This document shows, one piece after another, positions 14,547 to 22,023 of a stretch of DNA of 33,530 nt. Position 1 is the first letter of the stretch; every line of letters starts with the position of its first letter. The DNA comes from an uncultured Subdoligranulum sp. (GTDB taxonomy: Bacteria > Bacillota_A > Clostridia > Oscillospirales > Ruminococcaceae). Below the pieces are notes generated by a model. That model ran no database searches. It was not told where the DNA came from and saw only the letters and a list, made by a program, of their open reading frames with translations. Location: NCBI RefSeq assembly GCF_937890665.1, contig NZ_CALADU010000075.1, forward strand, positions 1-33,530. Reading direction: 5' to 3'. The position numbers were made by a program, and so were the translations under genes.

Positions 14547-15635
14547 ATGTCTGCCAAAACGCCGCGCACCAGTAATTTGGAACTGCTGCGCATCTTGTGC
14601 ATGCTGCTTATCATCGGAGATCACTTGACAGGGCAAGGAGGCATTGCAGATTACAGTACCTTCTCATCCTCTTTTGCCTTTTGTCTGATTGGCTGCGGCT
14701 CCCGCATTGCTTGCAGTGTTTTTATCCTGATCGGAAGCTGGTTTTTGTGCGAACGCCCTTTTCGGACACGCCGTCCTCTTTCGCTGTGGATGTCCCTGTG
14801 GTTGTATACCGTGCCGGTGACGGTGCTCTGTTGGGCTTTGGGGCTGCCGGTGTCCTTCGGTACATTGCGGTGGGCAATTGTTCCCACGTCCACACGGCAG
14901 CTTTGGTTCATTTCGGACTATCTGATCTTGCTGCTCATGACGCCGGTGCTCAATCGCGTGCTGCATGGCTTGCCGCGGCATGCCCACCGCACCTTGCTGC
15001 TGGCGCTGAGTCTTCCCTTAGTTGTCTATCCGACGCTCTTTGCCGAAGATGGCGTAGTCAGCGATTTGGTGTGGATGTTCCTATATGAATATCTGTTGGC
15101 CGCGTATCTGCACCGCTATCCGGATAATAGAGTGTGCAGACTGCTGCAAAACCGTGGGGTGGCATTGTTCTTTGGAGTAGGCCTTCCGGTGCTGAACACA
15201 GCAGCCAGAGCGTGGCTGGAGTGGCAAGGCCAGACGGAAGGAAAGGCCTTTCAGTACATTGCCTATTATCGCACAGGGTTGGGGGCATTGCCCAACCTGT
15301 TGGCTGCGTTGGCGCTATTTTCACTGTTCCGTGGTTTGAATCTTGGTAGCATTCGTTGGATCAACGCGCTGGCCGGGACAACGCTGGGGGTATATATCCT
15401 GCATCAGGTACCCGCTTTCCGCGATTTTTTGTGGAACGGTGTTTTTCAGGCGCAGGCGCATCATGGTTCTGTGTTGTATACGCTGTTCGTGATCGGTGCG
15501 GTTTTTGTGGGCGGTGCCATCTTAGATGGATTGCGCACCAAACTGATCTTGCAGCCATTGCAGCGCAGCGCGGTGTTTACAGCGCTGTGCAAAAAAGGAG
15601 ATGCTCTCGCGGCAGAACTGCAACAAGATGATTAA
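14547..15635 (+). CDS. Membrane acyltransferase, acyltransferase-3 family
   Basis: A 362-residue polytopic membrane protein with about ten hydrophobic helices. The start, RTSNLELLRILCMLLIIGDHL, is the typical first helix of acyltransferase-3 proteins, with Arg15 and His26 in the expected catalytic positions. TRQLWFISDYLILLLMTPVL is the other characteristic block. Relatives O-acetylate peptidoglycan, teichoic acids or polysaccharides, or act on exopolysaccharide precursors; the acceptor here is unknown. Three bases follow the acpS stop, so translation is probably coupled. The stop codon is the first part of the hairpin that masks the SD of the toxin gene downstream. Confidence 0.9.
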   Translation: MSAKTPRTSNLELLRILCMLLIIGDHLTGQGGIADYSTFSSSFAFCLIGCGSRIACSVFILIGSWFLCERPFRTRRPLSLWMSLWLYTVPVTVLCWALGLPVSFGTLRWAIVPTSTRQLWFISDYLILLLMTPVLNRVLHGLPRHAHRTLLLALSLPLVVYPTLFAEDGVVSDLVWMFLYEYLLAAYLHRYPDNRVCRLLQNRGVALFFGVGLPVLNTAARAWLEWQGQTEGKAFQYIAYYRTGLGALPNLLAALALFSLFRGLNLGSIRWINALAGTTLGVYILHQVPAFRDFLWNGVFQAQAHHGSVLYTLFVIGAVFVGGAILDGLRTKLILQPLQRSAVFTALCKKGDALAAELQQDD

Positions 15636-15686
15636 AAAGACCTCCTCCCGCTTATACTAAGAGTATAAGACGAGAGGAGGTCTTTT
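15635..15686 (+). promoter_or_regulatory. Terminator-like hairpin that buries the mazF SD
   Basis: A perfect 13-bp stem (15635-15647 with 15674-15686) is extended by a 7-bp stem (15651-15657 with 15663-15669) around a 5-base loop. The 3' arm contains GAGGAGG, the only SD of the toxin gene, 8 bases from its ATG, and the terminal Ts form the spacer. A -10-like TATACT lies inside at 15653-15658. It can end the acyltransferase transcript and keep read-through mRNA untranslated. Confidence 0.78.
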
Positions 15687-15688
15687 GG

Positions 15689-16066
15689 ATGGAAGTGCAT
15701 AGAGGGGAAGTTTTTTATGCGGATCTGAGTCCAGTCGTAGGCTCAGAACAGGGAGGCATCCGGCCGGTACTTATCATTCAGAATGAGATTGGAAACCGGC
15801 ATAGCCCCACCGTGATCGCAGCGGCCATCACCAGCAGGCAAGACAAAAATCGTTTGCCGACCCATATCAGTGTTCGGGCGGATCGCTGCGGACTGTCTAA
15901 AGACAGCATCGTGCTGACGGAACAAATCCGTACGTTGGATAAGCGCCGTTTACGGGAACGGGCAGGACGCATTCCCCCGGATGATATGCGTCGTGTGGAT
16001 GAGGCGCTAGGCGTTTCAATGGGGCTGGAAAGTCAGAACACCCACGACGATGGGGGATACTTTTAA
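15689..16066 (+). CDS. mazF: MazF/PemK-type mRNA interferase toxin, no antitoxin gene nearby
   Basis: A 125-residue endoribonuclease of the MazF/PemK/NdoA family that cuts mRNA at short single-stranded motifs. The N-terminus has RGEVFYADLSPVVGSEQGG. The catalytic pair is Arg25 (in IRPVLIIQN) and Thr48 (in AAAITS), numbered exactly as in Bacillus MazF, so it should be active. No MazE-like gene lies before or after it: upstream is the acyltransferase and downstream a terminator. Its SD is inside the preceding hairpin, which may replace tight operon control. Solitary MazF genes occur in Clostridia, and a distant antitoxin is possible. The C-terminal Gly/Asp-rich tail extends slightly beyond the core fold. 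Confidence 0.93.
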   Translation: MEVHRGEVFYADLSPVVGSEQGGIRPVLIIQNEIGNRHSPTVIAAAITSRQDKNRLPTHISVRADRCGLSKDSIVLTEQIRTLDKRRLRERAGRIPPDDMRRVDEALGVSMGLESQNTHDDGGYF

Positions 16067-16104
16067 AGAAAACGCCCTCCGGGCCGATAGGCTCGGAGGG
16101 CGTT
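16065..16104 (-). terminator. Intrinsic terminator of glyS, possibly bidirectional
   Basis: An 11-bp perfect stem (16071-16081 with 16094-16104) with a 12-base loop. Read on the minus strand it is followed by TTTTCTTT; on the plus strand the T-run is poor. It ends glyS and partly mazF. Confidence 0.85.
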
Positions 16105-16122
16105 GTGTGTTAGAAAAGAGGA

Positions 16123-17544
16123 TCAGAACGCTACTTTCTTGGCAATGTAGTCCTTCAGCTCGCTGATGGGCAGGCGAATCTGCTCCATGGTGTCGCGGTC
16201 GCGAATGGTGACACAGTTGTCGGCTTCTGTTTTGTCATCGCCCACGGTCTGGAAGTCCACGGTGATGCACAACGGGGTGCCGATCTCATCTTGACGGCGG
16301 TACCGCTTGCCGATGGAACCGGCATCATCGTAGTCCACCATAAAGTCTTTGGCCAACTCGTTGCGAATCTCCATGGCCTTGTCACCCAGTTTCTTGGAGA
16401 GCGGCAGCACGGCGCACTTGAACGGCGCGAGGAAGGGATGCAGGCGCAGTACCGTACGGACGTCTTCTTTGCCCTTGGCATCCACCAAATGTTCCTCATC
16501 GTAGGCTTCGCACAGGAAGGCCAGTGCCACACGGTCACAGCCCAGCGAAGGCTCAATGACGTAGGGAATGTAGTGCTCGTTGGTCTCGGGATCGAAATAC
16601 TCCAGACTCTTGCCGGAAGCCTCCTGATGGCGGCTTAGGTCGTAATTGGTACGGTCTGCGATGCCCCACAACTCGCCCCAATCGGTAAACGGGAACGCAT
16701 ACTCAATGTCGGTGGTAGCACGGGAATAGAAGGCCAACTCGGCGGCTTCATGATCCCGCAAGCGCAGATTTTCTTCCTTGATACCGAGGCTCAGCAGCCA
16801 GTTTTTGCAGAAATCTTTCCAATAGGCGAACCATTCCAAATCGGTGTCCGGCTTGCAGAAAAACTCGCATTCCATCTGCTCGAATTCGCGGGTACGGAAG
16901 GTGAAGTTGCCCGGGGTAATCTCGTTACGGAAAGCCTTGCCCACCTGACAAACGCCGAAAGGCAGTTTGCGGCGGGTGGTGCGCTGGATGTTGGCAAAGT
17001 TGACAAAGATGCCCTGTGCAGTCTCAGGACGCAGATAGCAAGTAGAAGAGGAATCCTCGGTAACACCGATGGCCGTCTTGAACATCAGGTTGAACTTGCG
17101 AATGGGGGTGAAGTCATGCTTGCCGCAGACAGGGCAGACCACCTCGTCATGGCTGGCAATGAAAGCGTCCATCTCATCAAAGGTCATGGCGTCCACGTCT
17201 ACATTTTGACCCTGCTCGCAGTCGGCAATCAATTTGTCGGCGCGGTGACGGCTCTTACAGGCGCGGCAATCCAGCAGCGGGTCCGAGAAGCTGGCCACAT
17301 GGCCGGTGGTCACCCAGGTCTGCGGGTTCATCAGAATGGCGGCATCCAAGCCGACATTGTAGGGGCTCTCCTGCACGAACTTTTTCAGCCATGCTTTTTT
17401 CACGTTGTTCTTGAACTCGACGCCCAGCGGGCCGTAATCCCAACTGTTGGCCAGACCACCATAGATCTCGCTGCCGGGATAGATGAACCCACGGTTTTTG
17501 CACAGGTTCACAATCATGTCCAAAGTCTTTTCGCTGTTTTTCAT
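16123..17544 (-). CDS. glyS: Glycyl-tRNA synthetase, single-chain (alpha2) type
   Basis: A 473-residue class II aminoacyl-tRNA synthetase that charges tRNA-Gly. Motifs visible are [15 protein letters not shown] near the N-terminus, [21 protein letters not shown] (motif 2), [15 protein letters not shown] (motif 3), and a C-terminal anticodon-binding domain from about residue 370. Two CxxC pairs (CRACKS and CPVCGK, about residues 90-140) suggest a zinc-binding insertion, seen in related enzymes. The ATG at 17544 has AAGGAG 12 bases upstream; the longer frame to 17604 lacks one. It is a single-gene unit with its own promoter. I saw no T-box leader, although many Firmicutes glyS genes have one. 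Confidence 0.96.
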   Translation of the reverse strand: MKNSEKTLDMIVNLCKNRGFIYPGSEIYGGLANSWDYGPLGVEFKNNVKKAWLKKFVQESPYNVGLDAAILMNPQTWVTTGHVASFSDPLLDCRACKSRHRADKLIADCEQGQNVDVDAMTFDEMDAFIASHDEVVCPVCGKHDFTPIRKFNLMFKTAIGVTEDSSSTCYLRPETAQGIFVNFANIQRTTRRKLPFGVCQVGKAFRNEITPGNFTFRTREFEQMECEFFCKPDTDLEWFAYWKDFCKNWLLSLGIKEENLRLRDHEAAELAFYSRATTDIEYAFPFTDWGELWGIADRTNYDLSRHQEASGKSLEYFDPETNEHYIPYVIEPSLGCDRVALAFLCEAYDEEHLVDAKGKEDVRTVLRLHPFLAPFKCAVLPLSKKLGDKAMEIRNELAKDFMVDYDDAGSIGKRYRRQDEIGTPLCITVDFQTVGDDKTEADNCVTIRDRDTMEQIRLPISELKDYIAKKVAF

Positions 17545-17624
17545 TTCTTCTTTACTCCTTCCGCATGGCTGGCTGCCACACAAAGTGAATTTGCTGCGCT
17601 GCACAGTATCAACGCAGTATGGCT

Positions 17625-17653
17625 ATTATAGCATAGCGGGTCGTCTGGCACAA
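17625..17653 (-). promoter_or_regulatory. Promoter of glyS
   Basis: On the minus strand, TTGTGC (17648-17653), 17 bases, and a perfect TATAAT (17625-17630) preceded by TGC, an extended -10. The leader to the start codon is about 75 bases, too short for a T-box. Confidence 0.75.
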
Positions 17654-17690
17654 GCTAAATGCAGTAAATCTTCGATTGAGCGGAGAGATG

Positions 17691-17719
17691 TTGCAATTCA
17701 TGGGGGCGCTTGTTATAAT
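17691..17719 (+). promoter_or_regulatory. Promoter of the large membrane protein gene
   Basis: TTGCAA (17691-17696), 17 bases, and perfect TATAAT (17714-17719) with an upstream TG. It diverges from the glyS promoter and lies 65 bases before the ATG at 17785. Confidence 0.78.
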
Positions 17720-17784
17720 GAACAAATAGTGAACGAAAAGATTGGAATTCTTTATGAAGTTCTAGAAAAGGTGGGCAACGATTT

Positions 17785-20166
17785 ATGAACCTTCCCAAAA
17801 CTTCCTTTTTGCACAGGGATATTATTAAACAACACAAGGTCTTTACGGCTATTGTAGTGCTTCAGTGTTTGGTGATCCTTTGGCTGTTAGTCGGTCTGTT
17901 CCGGCCGGCTTTTTCCCTTACGATCCTACCACAGGATTTTTCGGCAGCAGTGGAAGAAAAGAGTGACTCTCAATATCAGGCGCAAATGGCGGAAGAAAGC
18001 TTGCAATTTCAAATTGCAGAGGAGGCAAAACGTGCACCGGAAAGCGAAGGCGAGGCAAACTTTGAACAGCTAGAATCTCAAGGATACGCTATACGTTCTG
18101 GAGCGTATGAAGTGACGATTCAGTATCAGACGGACTCTACATCAGCCAATATACGGGCAGCGGAAGTATCGTTTGAGGAACTACGGTTTTATAATCTGGT
18201 ATACGGTGAGCCTATTACGCTTACAGGAGCATGGTCCACTGTAACGGGACGGCTGTGGATACCGCTAGGAGCTAACGCGAAAGAATTGGTGGCTCAAGTT
18301 ACTCCTCTGGGAGAGTGCAATTTTCAAATCGAAAGTATCACACTGCAAGAACAACCGGTATATCGGTTGATTCGACTTGTGGGAATTTTGCTACTTTTTG
18401 GTATTGTGAATGGTATCGGTCTGGCTCTTTTTACGGAGGGAACGTGGGATCCTTGGAATAAGTTAAAGAAACACTGGACTATCGTTGTGCTTTCTTTGGT
18501 TTGCATATTTGCTTGCATTCCCCTATTTGGTAATGGACTTCTCATTGGTGATGATCTGGATTTTCACTTGACTAGAATTGTGAGTTTAGCACAAGGGTTG
18601 TCGGATGGGCAGTTTCCGGTTCGTTTGTATACGGATATGCTGAATGGCTATGGATATGCAACGCCTCTATATTATTGCGATTTATTTTTGTATATACCCG
18701 CCATATTGTATAACTGCATGGTGCCATTGCAAGTTTGCTATAAACTTTATGTTATGCTAATTACAATTTTTACAGTAGGCGTAACTTATTGGGCCATGAG
18801 TGAAATAGTAAAAGCGAAGGATACGGCGTTAGTCGGAACGCTTATTTATGTACTTGCAAACTATAGAATATCGAATGTTTATTGCCGAGCGGCGGTGGGG
18901 GAATATACTGCAATGGCTTGGCTGCCTTTAATCGTTTTGGGGATTTATCGGATTTTTCAATCAAAAAGTCCGTCTTTCCGTGACGGCGTACCGCTGGCAA
19001 TTGGTGTGGCGTTTATAGCGCAAAGTCATGTGCTTAGTTTAGAAATGGTTTTGCTGTTTTTGGTGCTTTTTTGCTTTGCTAATATAAACAAAATGCTTGC
19101 CACTAAAAGGATGTTGACTCTTTTTAAGGAGGCGCTCTTGTCCGTGGGTCTATGCTCATGGTTTATCGTTCCAATGTTATGTTCAATGCTTACGCAGAGG
19201 ACGACTGTGACAGGGGCAGGGGGATCTACAAGTTTTCAAAGCACAGGTTTATCAGTATATAATTTGTTTGCTTTATTTAGCGATGTTGAGGACCCAAAAT
19301 CATATAAAACAATAGGTCTTAGTCTAATTGTTGGAAGTTTAATTGCAGTTTATGTGTTGTTAAAGCGCTGCAGTTGGAAGGTTGACGAAAACTCGTTAAT
19401 AAAGTGGACTCTTTTGTTCGGCTGGGGGGCAGTGTTCTTTTCGCTGAATTTGTTCCCTTGGGATTGTGTACTTAGTTATGTTAGTCAGACTCTGGTACAC
19501 AAAGTGTTAACCATTGTACAGTATTCATGGCGATATATGACGATTGCTACAATTCTTTTGTCGGTAACGATAACAGTATCGTTAAAAATTATTAAACAAA
19601 AGAATGATGGCCACTATAAGTGTTTGTGCACAGCGTTGATATTATTGACAATGTTTAACGCTGGTGACCTTTATCGCATAGGCAATCAAACGAGAGATCT
19701 TGAAATGCGATACTCTCTTTCGGAAAATGATCGTGTAGTTGTTATGCAAGGTGAGTATCTCCTTTCAAAGGATGTTGACTGGAACTATCCGCGTCCTTCC
19801 ACCCAAGATGAAGAACTGCTCATCAAATGGTATGATAAAACAGATGGTGTCGCTCATATCACTTTGGATAACACCGGTGATACAGAGGCGACCGTTGTGC
19901 TGCCGATTTTCGATTATGGCAATTATCATGCTGTAGATACCGAGGGCACAGAATGGACTTTGGGAACAAGTGAAAACTCTCTTTTGCAGCTTACGGTACC
20001 GGCTGGATACAGCGGGTCGTTCTCGATTCAGTATAAAGAACCTATCTGGTGGCGCGCTGCGGAATTGGTTTCGCTGGCAACCTTTGTGGGATTGGTTGGT
20101 GTCTGGGTAAAAGACAAAAAGAAAAAACGGCAGCTACACAAGCTGCCGGGCGATCTCGCGGGCTAA
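17785..20166 (+). CDS. Large polytopic membrane protein, GT-C glycosyltransferase-like
   Basis: A 793-residue membrane protein. One helix (about residues 19-39) is followed by a soluble domain (about 45-205) rich in Glu/Gln then beta strands, a block of roughly ten to twelve helices (about 206-620), a second soluble domain and a final helix near 757-778. GDDLDFHLTRI (Asp256, Asp257, Asp259, His261) sits just after a helix, the place where GT-C lipid-linked glycosyltransferases carry acidic catalytic residues, and GYATPLYYCDLFLY supports this. A sugar transfer role in the envelope is therefore an inference. Base and codon use are visibly AT-richer (many TTA, ATA, AGA) than in the neighbours, suggesting transfer. 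The SD is AAGGTGG. Its last 33 bases overlap the convergent gene at 20134. Confidence 0.8.
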   Translation: MNLPKTSFLHRDIIKQHKVFTAIVVLQCLVILWLLVGLFRPAFSLTILPQDFSAAVEEKSDSQYQAQMAEESLQFQIAEEAKRAPESEGEANFEQLESQGYAIRSGAYEVTIQYQTDSTSANIRAAEVSFEELRFYNLVYGEPITLTGAWSTVTGRLWIPLGANAKELVAQVTPLGECNFQIESITLQEQPVYRLIRLVGILLLFGIVNGIGLALFTEGTWDPWNKLKKHWTIVVLSLVCIFACIPLFGNGLLIGDDLDFHLTRIVSLAQGLSDGQFPVRLYTDMLNGYGYATPLYYCDLFLYIPAILYNCMVPLQVCYKLYVMLITIFTVGVTYWAMSEIVKAKDTALVGTLIYVLANYRISNVYCRAAVGEYTAMAWLPLIVLGIYRIFQSKSPSFRDGVPLAIGVAFIAQSHVLSLEMVLLFLVLFCFANINKMLATKRMLTLFKEALLSVGLCSWFIVPMLCSMLTQRTTVTGAGGSTSFQSTGLSVYNLFALFSDVEDPKSYKTIGLSLIVGSLIAVYVLLKRCSWKVDENSLIKWTLLFGWGAVFFSLNLFPWDCVLSYVSQTLVHKVLTIVQYSWRYMTIATILLSVTITVSLKIIKQKNDGHYKCLCTALILLTMFNAGDLYRIGNQTRDLEMRYSLSENDRVVVMQGEYLLSKDVDWNYPRPSTQDEELLIKWYDKTDGVAHITLDNTGDTEATVVLPIFDYGNYHAVDTEGTEWTLGTSENSLLQLTVPAGYSGSFSIQYKEPIWWRAAELVSLATFVGLVGVWVKDKKKKRQLHKLPGDLAG
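20122..20148 (-). terminator. Terminator of the small convergent gene, embedded in the membrane protein CDS
   Basis: An 8-bp perfect stem CGGCAGCT (20128-20135) with AGCTGCCG (20141-20148) and a 5-base loop. Read on the minus strand it is followed by TTTTTTCTTTTT. On the plus strand the same A-rich bases encode the lysine-rich tail (KDKKKKR) of the membrane protein. Confidence 0.8.
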
Positions 20167-20355
20167 GGCCTGCCATGTGGCAAGATCAAAATTGGAATCT
20201 TTCCGCAACCGGGCAAGTTCTGCCTGCACGCGGGGGATCTTCCGTGCCGGAATGCCAAGCCGGGCCAATGCTATACGGGAAAGCGGTGACTTTCCCGCTG
20301 GTTTTCGCAGGCGGCTCACTGCTAAAGGGTCGATACTCCAAATCCATTTTGCCAT
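20134..20355 (-). CDS. Small basic protein of unknown function (73 residues)
   Basis: Encodes 73 residues starting MAKWIWSIDPLAVSRLRKPAG, with about a dozen Arg/Lys and a helical second half (VQAELARLRK, then LATWQALAREIARQL). A strong AGGAGG SD lies 10 bases before the ATG, a TATAAT -10 lies at 20409-20414, and a clear terminator follows, so it is a real transcription unit rather than a shadow. It overlaps the 3' end of the convergent membrane gene by 33 bases. No family is recognised; a nucleic-acid-binding role would fit its charge but is only a guess. Confidence 0.68.
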   Translation of the reverse strand: MAKWIWSIDPLAVSRLRKPAGKSPLSRIALARLGIPARKIPRVQAELARLRKDSNFDLATWQALAREIARQLV

Positions 20356-20408
20356 GTTTCACGCCTCCTGCTAGTCAAAATACCAGAATTGTGGAAATCT
20401 TTTCTGCT

Positions 20409-20414
20409 ATTATA
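20409..20414 (-). promoter_or_regulatory. -10 element of the small convergent gene
   Basis: A perfect TATAAT on the minus strand in an AT-rich stretch, 54 bases before the ATG at 20355. I could not find a convincing -35. Confidence 0.45.
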
Positions 20415-20440
20415 CCAAAAATTTGGGAAAAGTGTTTATT

Positions 20441-20469
20441 TTGCGGCGAAAAAATATTATAATTATAAC
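20441..20469 (+). promoter_or_regulatory. Putative promoter of murC
   Basis: TTGCGG (20441-20446), 17 bases, TATAAC (20464-20469), within a very AT-rich stretch that also holds a TATAAT at 20458-20463. The start of murC is 61 bases downstream. Confidence 0.55.
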
Positions 20470-20530
20470 AAACTAGTGTGAGAGTATGCCATGTCCGGCT
20501 GGGCGTGGACTTTTTTAGAGGTGAACACCC

Positions 20531-21901
20531 ATGGTATATAGTATTTTTGACCCGAAGCTGCTAGAAGGCGTCCAGACCATTCATTTCATTGGTTGCGGCG
20601 GCTCCGGCACTTATCCGTTGATTCAAATTTTGCACAGCCGCGGTTTTTCCATTACGGGTTCCGATGTGGAGGAAACCAAGAATACCGAGGCTGAGCGTGC
20701 GCTGGGGGTAAAGGTAACCATTGGTCACAATGCAGAAAATCTGGGCAATGCTCAACTGGTGGTTTACAGCGCCGCCATCCACGATGACAACCCGGAACTC
20801 AAAGCCGCCAAAGCGCGAGGCATCAAGGCGGTAGAGCGCAGTGTGCTGTTGGGGTATGTTAGCCGTATGCATCCCCAGAGTGTGGGCGTGGCGGGTACGC
20901 ATGGTAAAACAACCACTACCGGTATGATCACCACGATGCTGGAATTGGCTGGACGGGATCCGGCGGCGGTTATTGGCGGAAAGCTGCCGCTGATCGGCGG
21001 TTATGGCAAGGCTGGTAGCGGCCAGAGTGCCGTGATAGAGGCTTGCGAATACCATGAGACGTTCCTGCATCTAACCTGCGCGGTGGGTGTGATCCTAAAT
21101 ATCGATAACGATCACCTCGAATATTATGGCACCATGGGACAGCTCAAGCTGGCTTTCCAGAAGTTCGCACTTTTGTCTCGTACGGTGGTCTTTAATATGG
21201 ATGACCGCAACACCGTGGACGTGATGAATTCCATTGACCGTCCGGTGCTCAGCTTCGGCATCACCGAGGAGGCTCGGTTCCGCGCTGTGAATGTGGCGGA
21301 ATACAAGCCCGGCTTCTACGAGTTTGATGTTTTGGAATTGGGCGAATTCTTTGCACACATTCGGCTGGGTGTTCCGGGATACCACAATATTTATAATGCG
21401 TTGGCGATGTGCTGCTGCGTGCGTCCTTTGGGACTGAAGCCCGAGGATGCCGTACGTGCGGCGGAAGCATTTCATGGCACCGGCCGCCGTTTTGAGATCA
21501 AAGGCGAATGCAACGGAGCGGTTATCGTGGACGATTATGCCCACCATCCCACCGAATTGGCGGCGACGATGAAAACCGCGAAAGGCCTTGGCTATAAGCG
21601 GGTGATTGCGGTACATCAGCCGTTTACCTACAGCCGTACGAAGATGCTGATGGACGATTTTGCCGAAGTGTTGAACCAAGCCGATCAGGTGGTACTTCTG
21701 CCGATCATGGGTGGCCGAGAAACGGACGACGGAACCGTTAAGGCGGAGCAGTTGGCGGCCAAGATCTCCGGCAGTGTCGTTGTCGATGGTCTGGAAGGTG
21801 CTGCTCGTTGGGTGAAGCAAAACGCCGGAAAAGGCGACTTGGTGGTTTGCATGAGCTGCGGCGATTTGTACAAGGCTGCTGATATGATGGTAGAGCAGTA
21901 A
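20531..21901 (+). CDS. murC: UDP-N-acetylmuramate--L-alanine ligase
   Basis: A 456-residue Mur ligase that adds the first amino acid of the peptidoglycan stem peptide, using ATP. The N-terminal UDP-binding loop is HFIGCGGSGTYPL (GCGGSGT at 21-27), slightly unlike the usual GIGGxGM. The ATP loop is AGTHGKTTTT (121-130), and IDNDHLEYYGT and DDYAHHPTE are the expected central and C-terminal signatures. Length is normal. The SD is GAGGTG about 7 bases upstream. It stands alone, away from a dcw cluster, with its own promoter and terminator. Mpl, a relative with a similar layout, is an alternative, but it is a proteobacterial recycling enzyme and less likely here. Confidence 0.93.
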   Translation: MVYSIFDPKLLEGVQTIHFIGCGGSGTYPLIQILHSRGFSITGSDVEETKNTEAERALGVKVTIGHNAENLGNAQLVVYSAAIHDDNPELKAAKARGIKAVERSVLLGYVSRMHPQSVGVAGTHGKTTTTGMITTMLELAGRDPAAVIGGKLPLIGGYGKAGSGQSAVIEACEYHETFLHLTCAVGVILNIDNDHLEYYGTMGQLKLAFQKFALLSRTVVFNMDDRNTVDVMNSIDRPVLSFGITEEARFRAVNVAEYKPGFYEFDVLELGEFFAHIRLGVPGYHNIYNALAMCCCVRPLGLKPEDAVRAAEAFHGTGRRFEIKGECNGAVIVDDYAHHPTELAATMKTAKGLGYKRVIAVHQPFTYSRTKMLMDDFAEVLNQADQVVLLPIMGGRETDDGTVKAEQLAAKISGSVVVDGLEGAARWVKQNAGKGDLVVCMSCGDLYKAADMMVEQ

Positions 21902-21919
21902 ACAAAATTCTATGGTACA

Positions 21920-21953
21920 AAAACAGGCTGTCCAGCAGGGCGGCCTGTTTTTT
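21920..21953 (+). terminator. Intrinsic terminator after murC
   Basis: An 8-bp outer stem, AAACAGGC with GCCTGTTT, partly extended inward, then a run of Ts. It lies 18 bases after the murC stop. Confidence 0.85.
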
Positions 21954-21982
21954 GATGGAGCCTCTGTCCAGAAGCAGGAAAA

Positions 21983-21993
21983 TGGTATATACT
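21983..21993 (+). promoter_or_regulatory. Putative -10 of the M29 aminopeptidase gene
   Basis: TGGTATATACT holds two overlapping -10 candidates (TATATA at 21986, with an extended TG, and TATACT at 21988). No good -35 was found. The ATG at 22024 is about 30 bases downstream. Confidence 0.45.
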
Positions 21994-22023
21994 AAAAGCA
22001 AACCTATAAAAGGAGAACCCAAA

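Noticed and set aside
17545..17784. T-box riboswitch before glyS
   Set aside because: The leader is only about 75 bases from the predicted start and I found no T-box core or specifier-loop arrangement.
20488..20517. Possible attenuator in the murC leader (short pairing followed by six Ts)
   Set aside because: Only 4-5 weak pairs (GTCC with GGAC, or CCATG with CGTGG including a wobble) can form; too weak to call a terminator.
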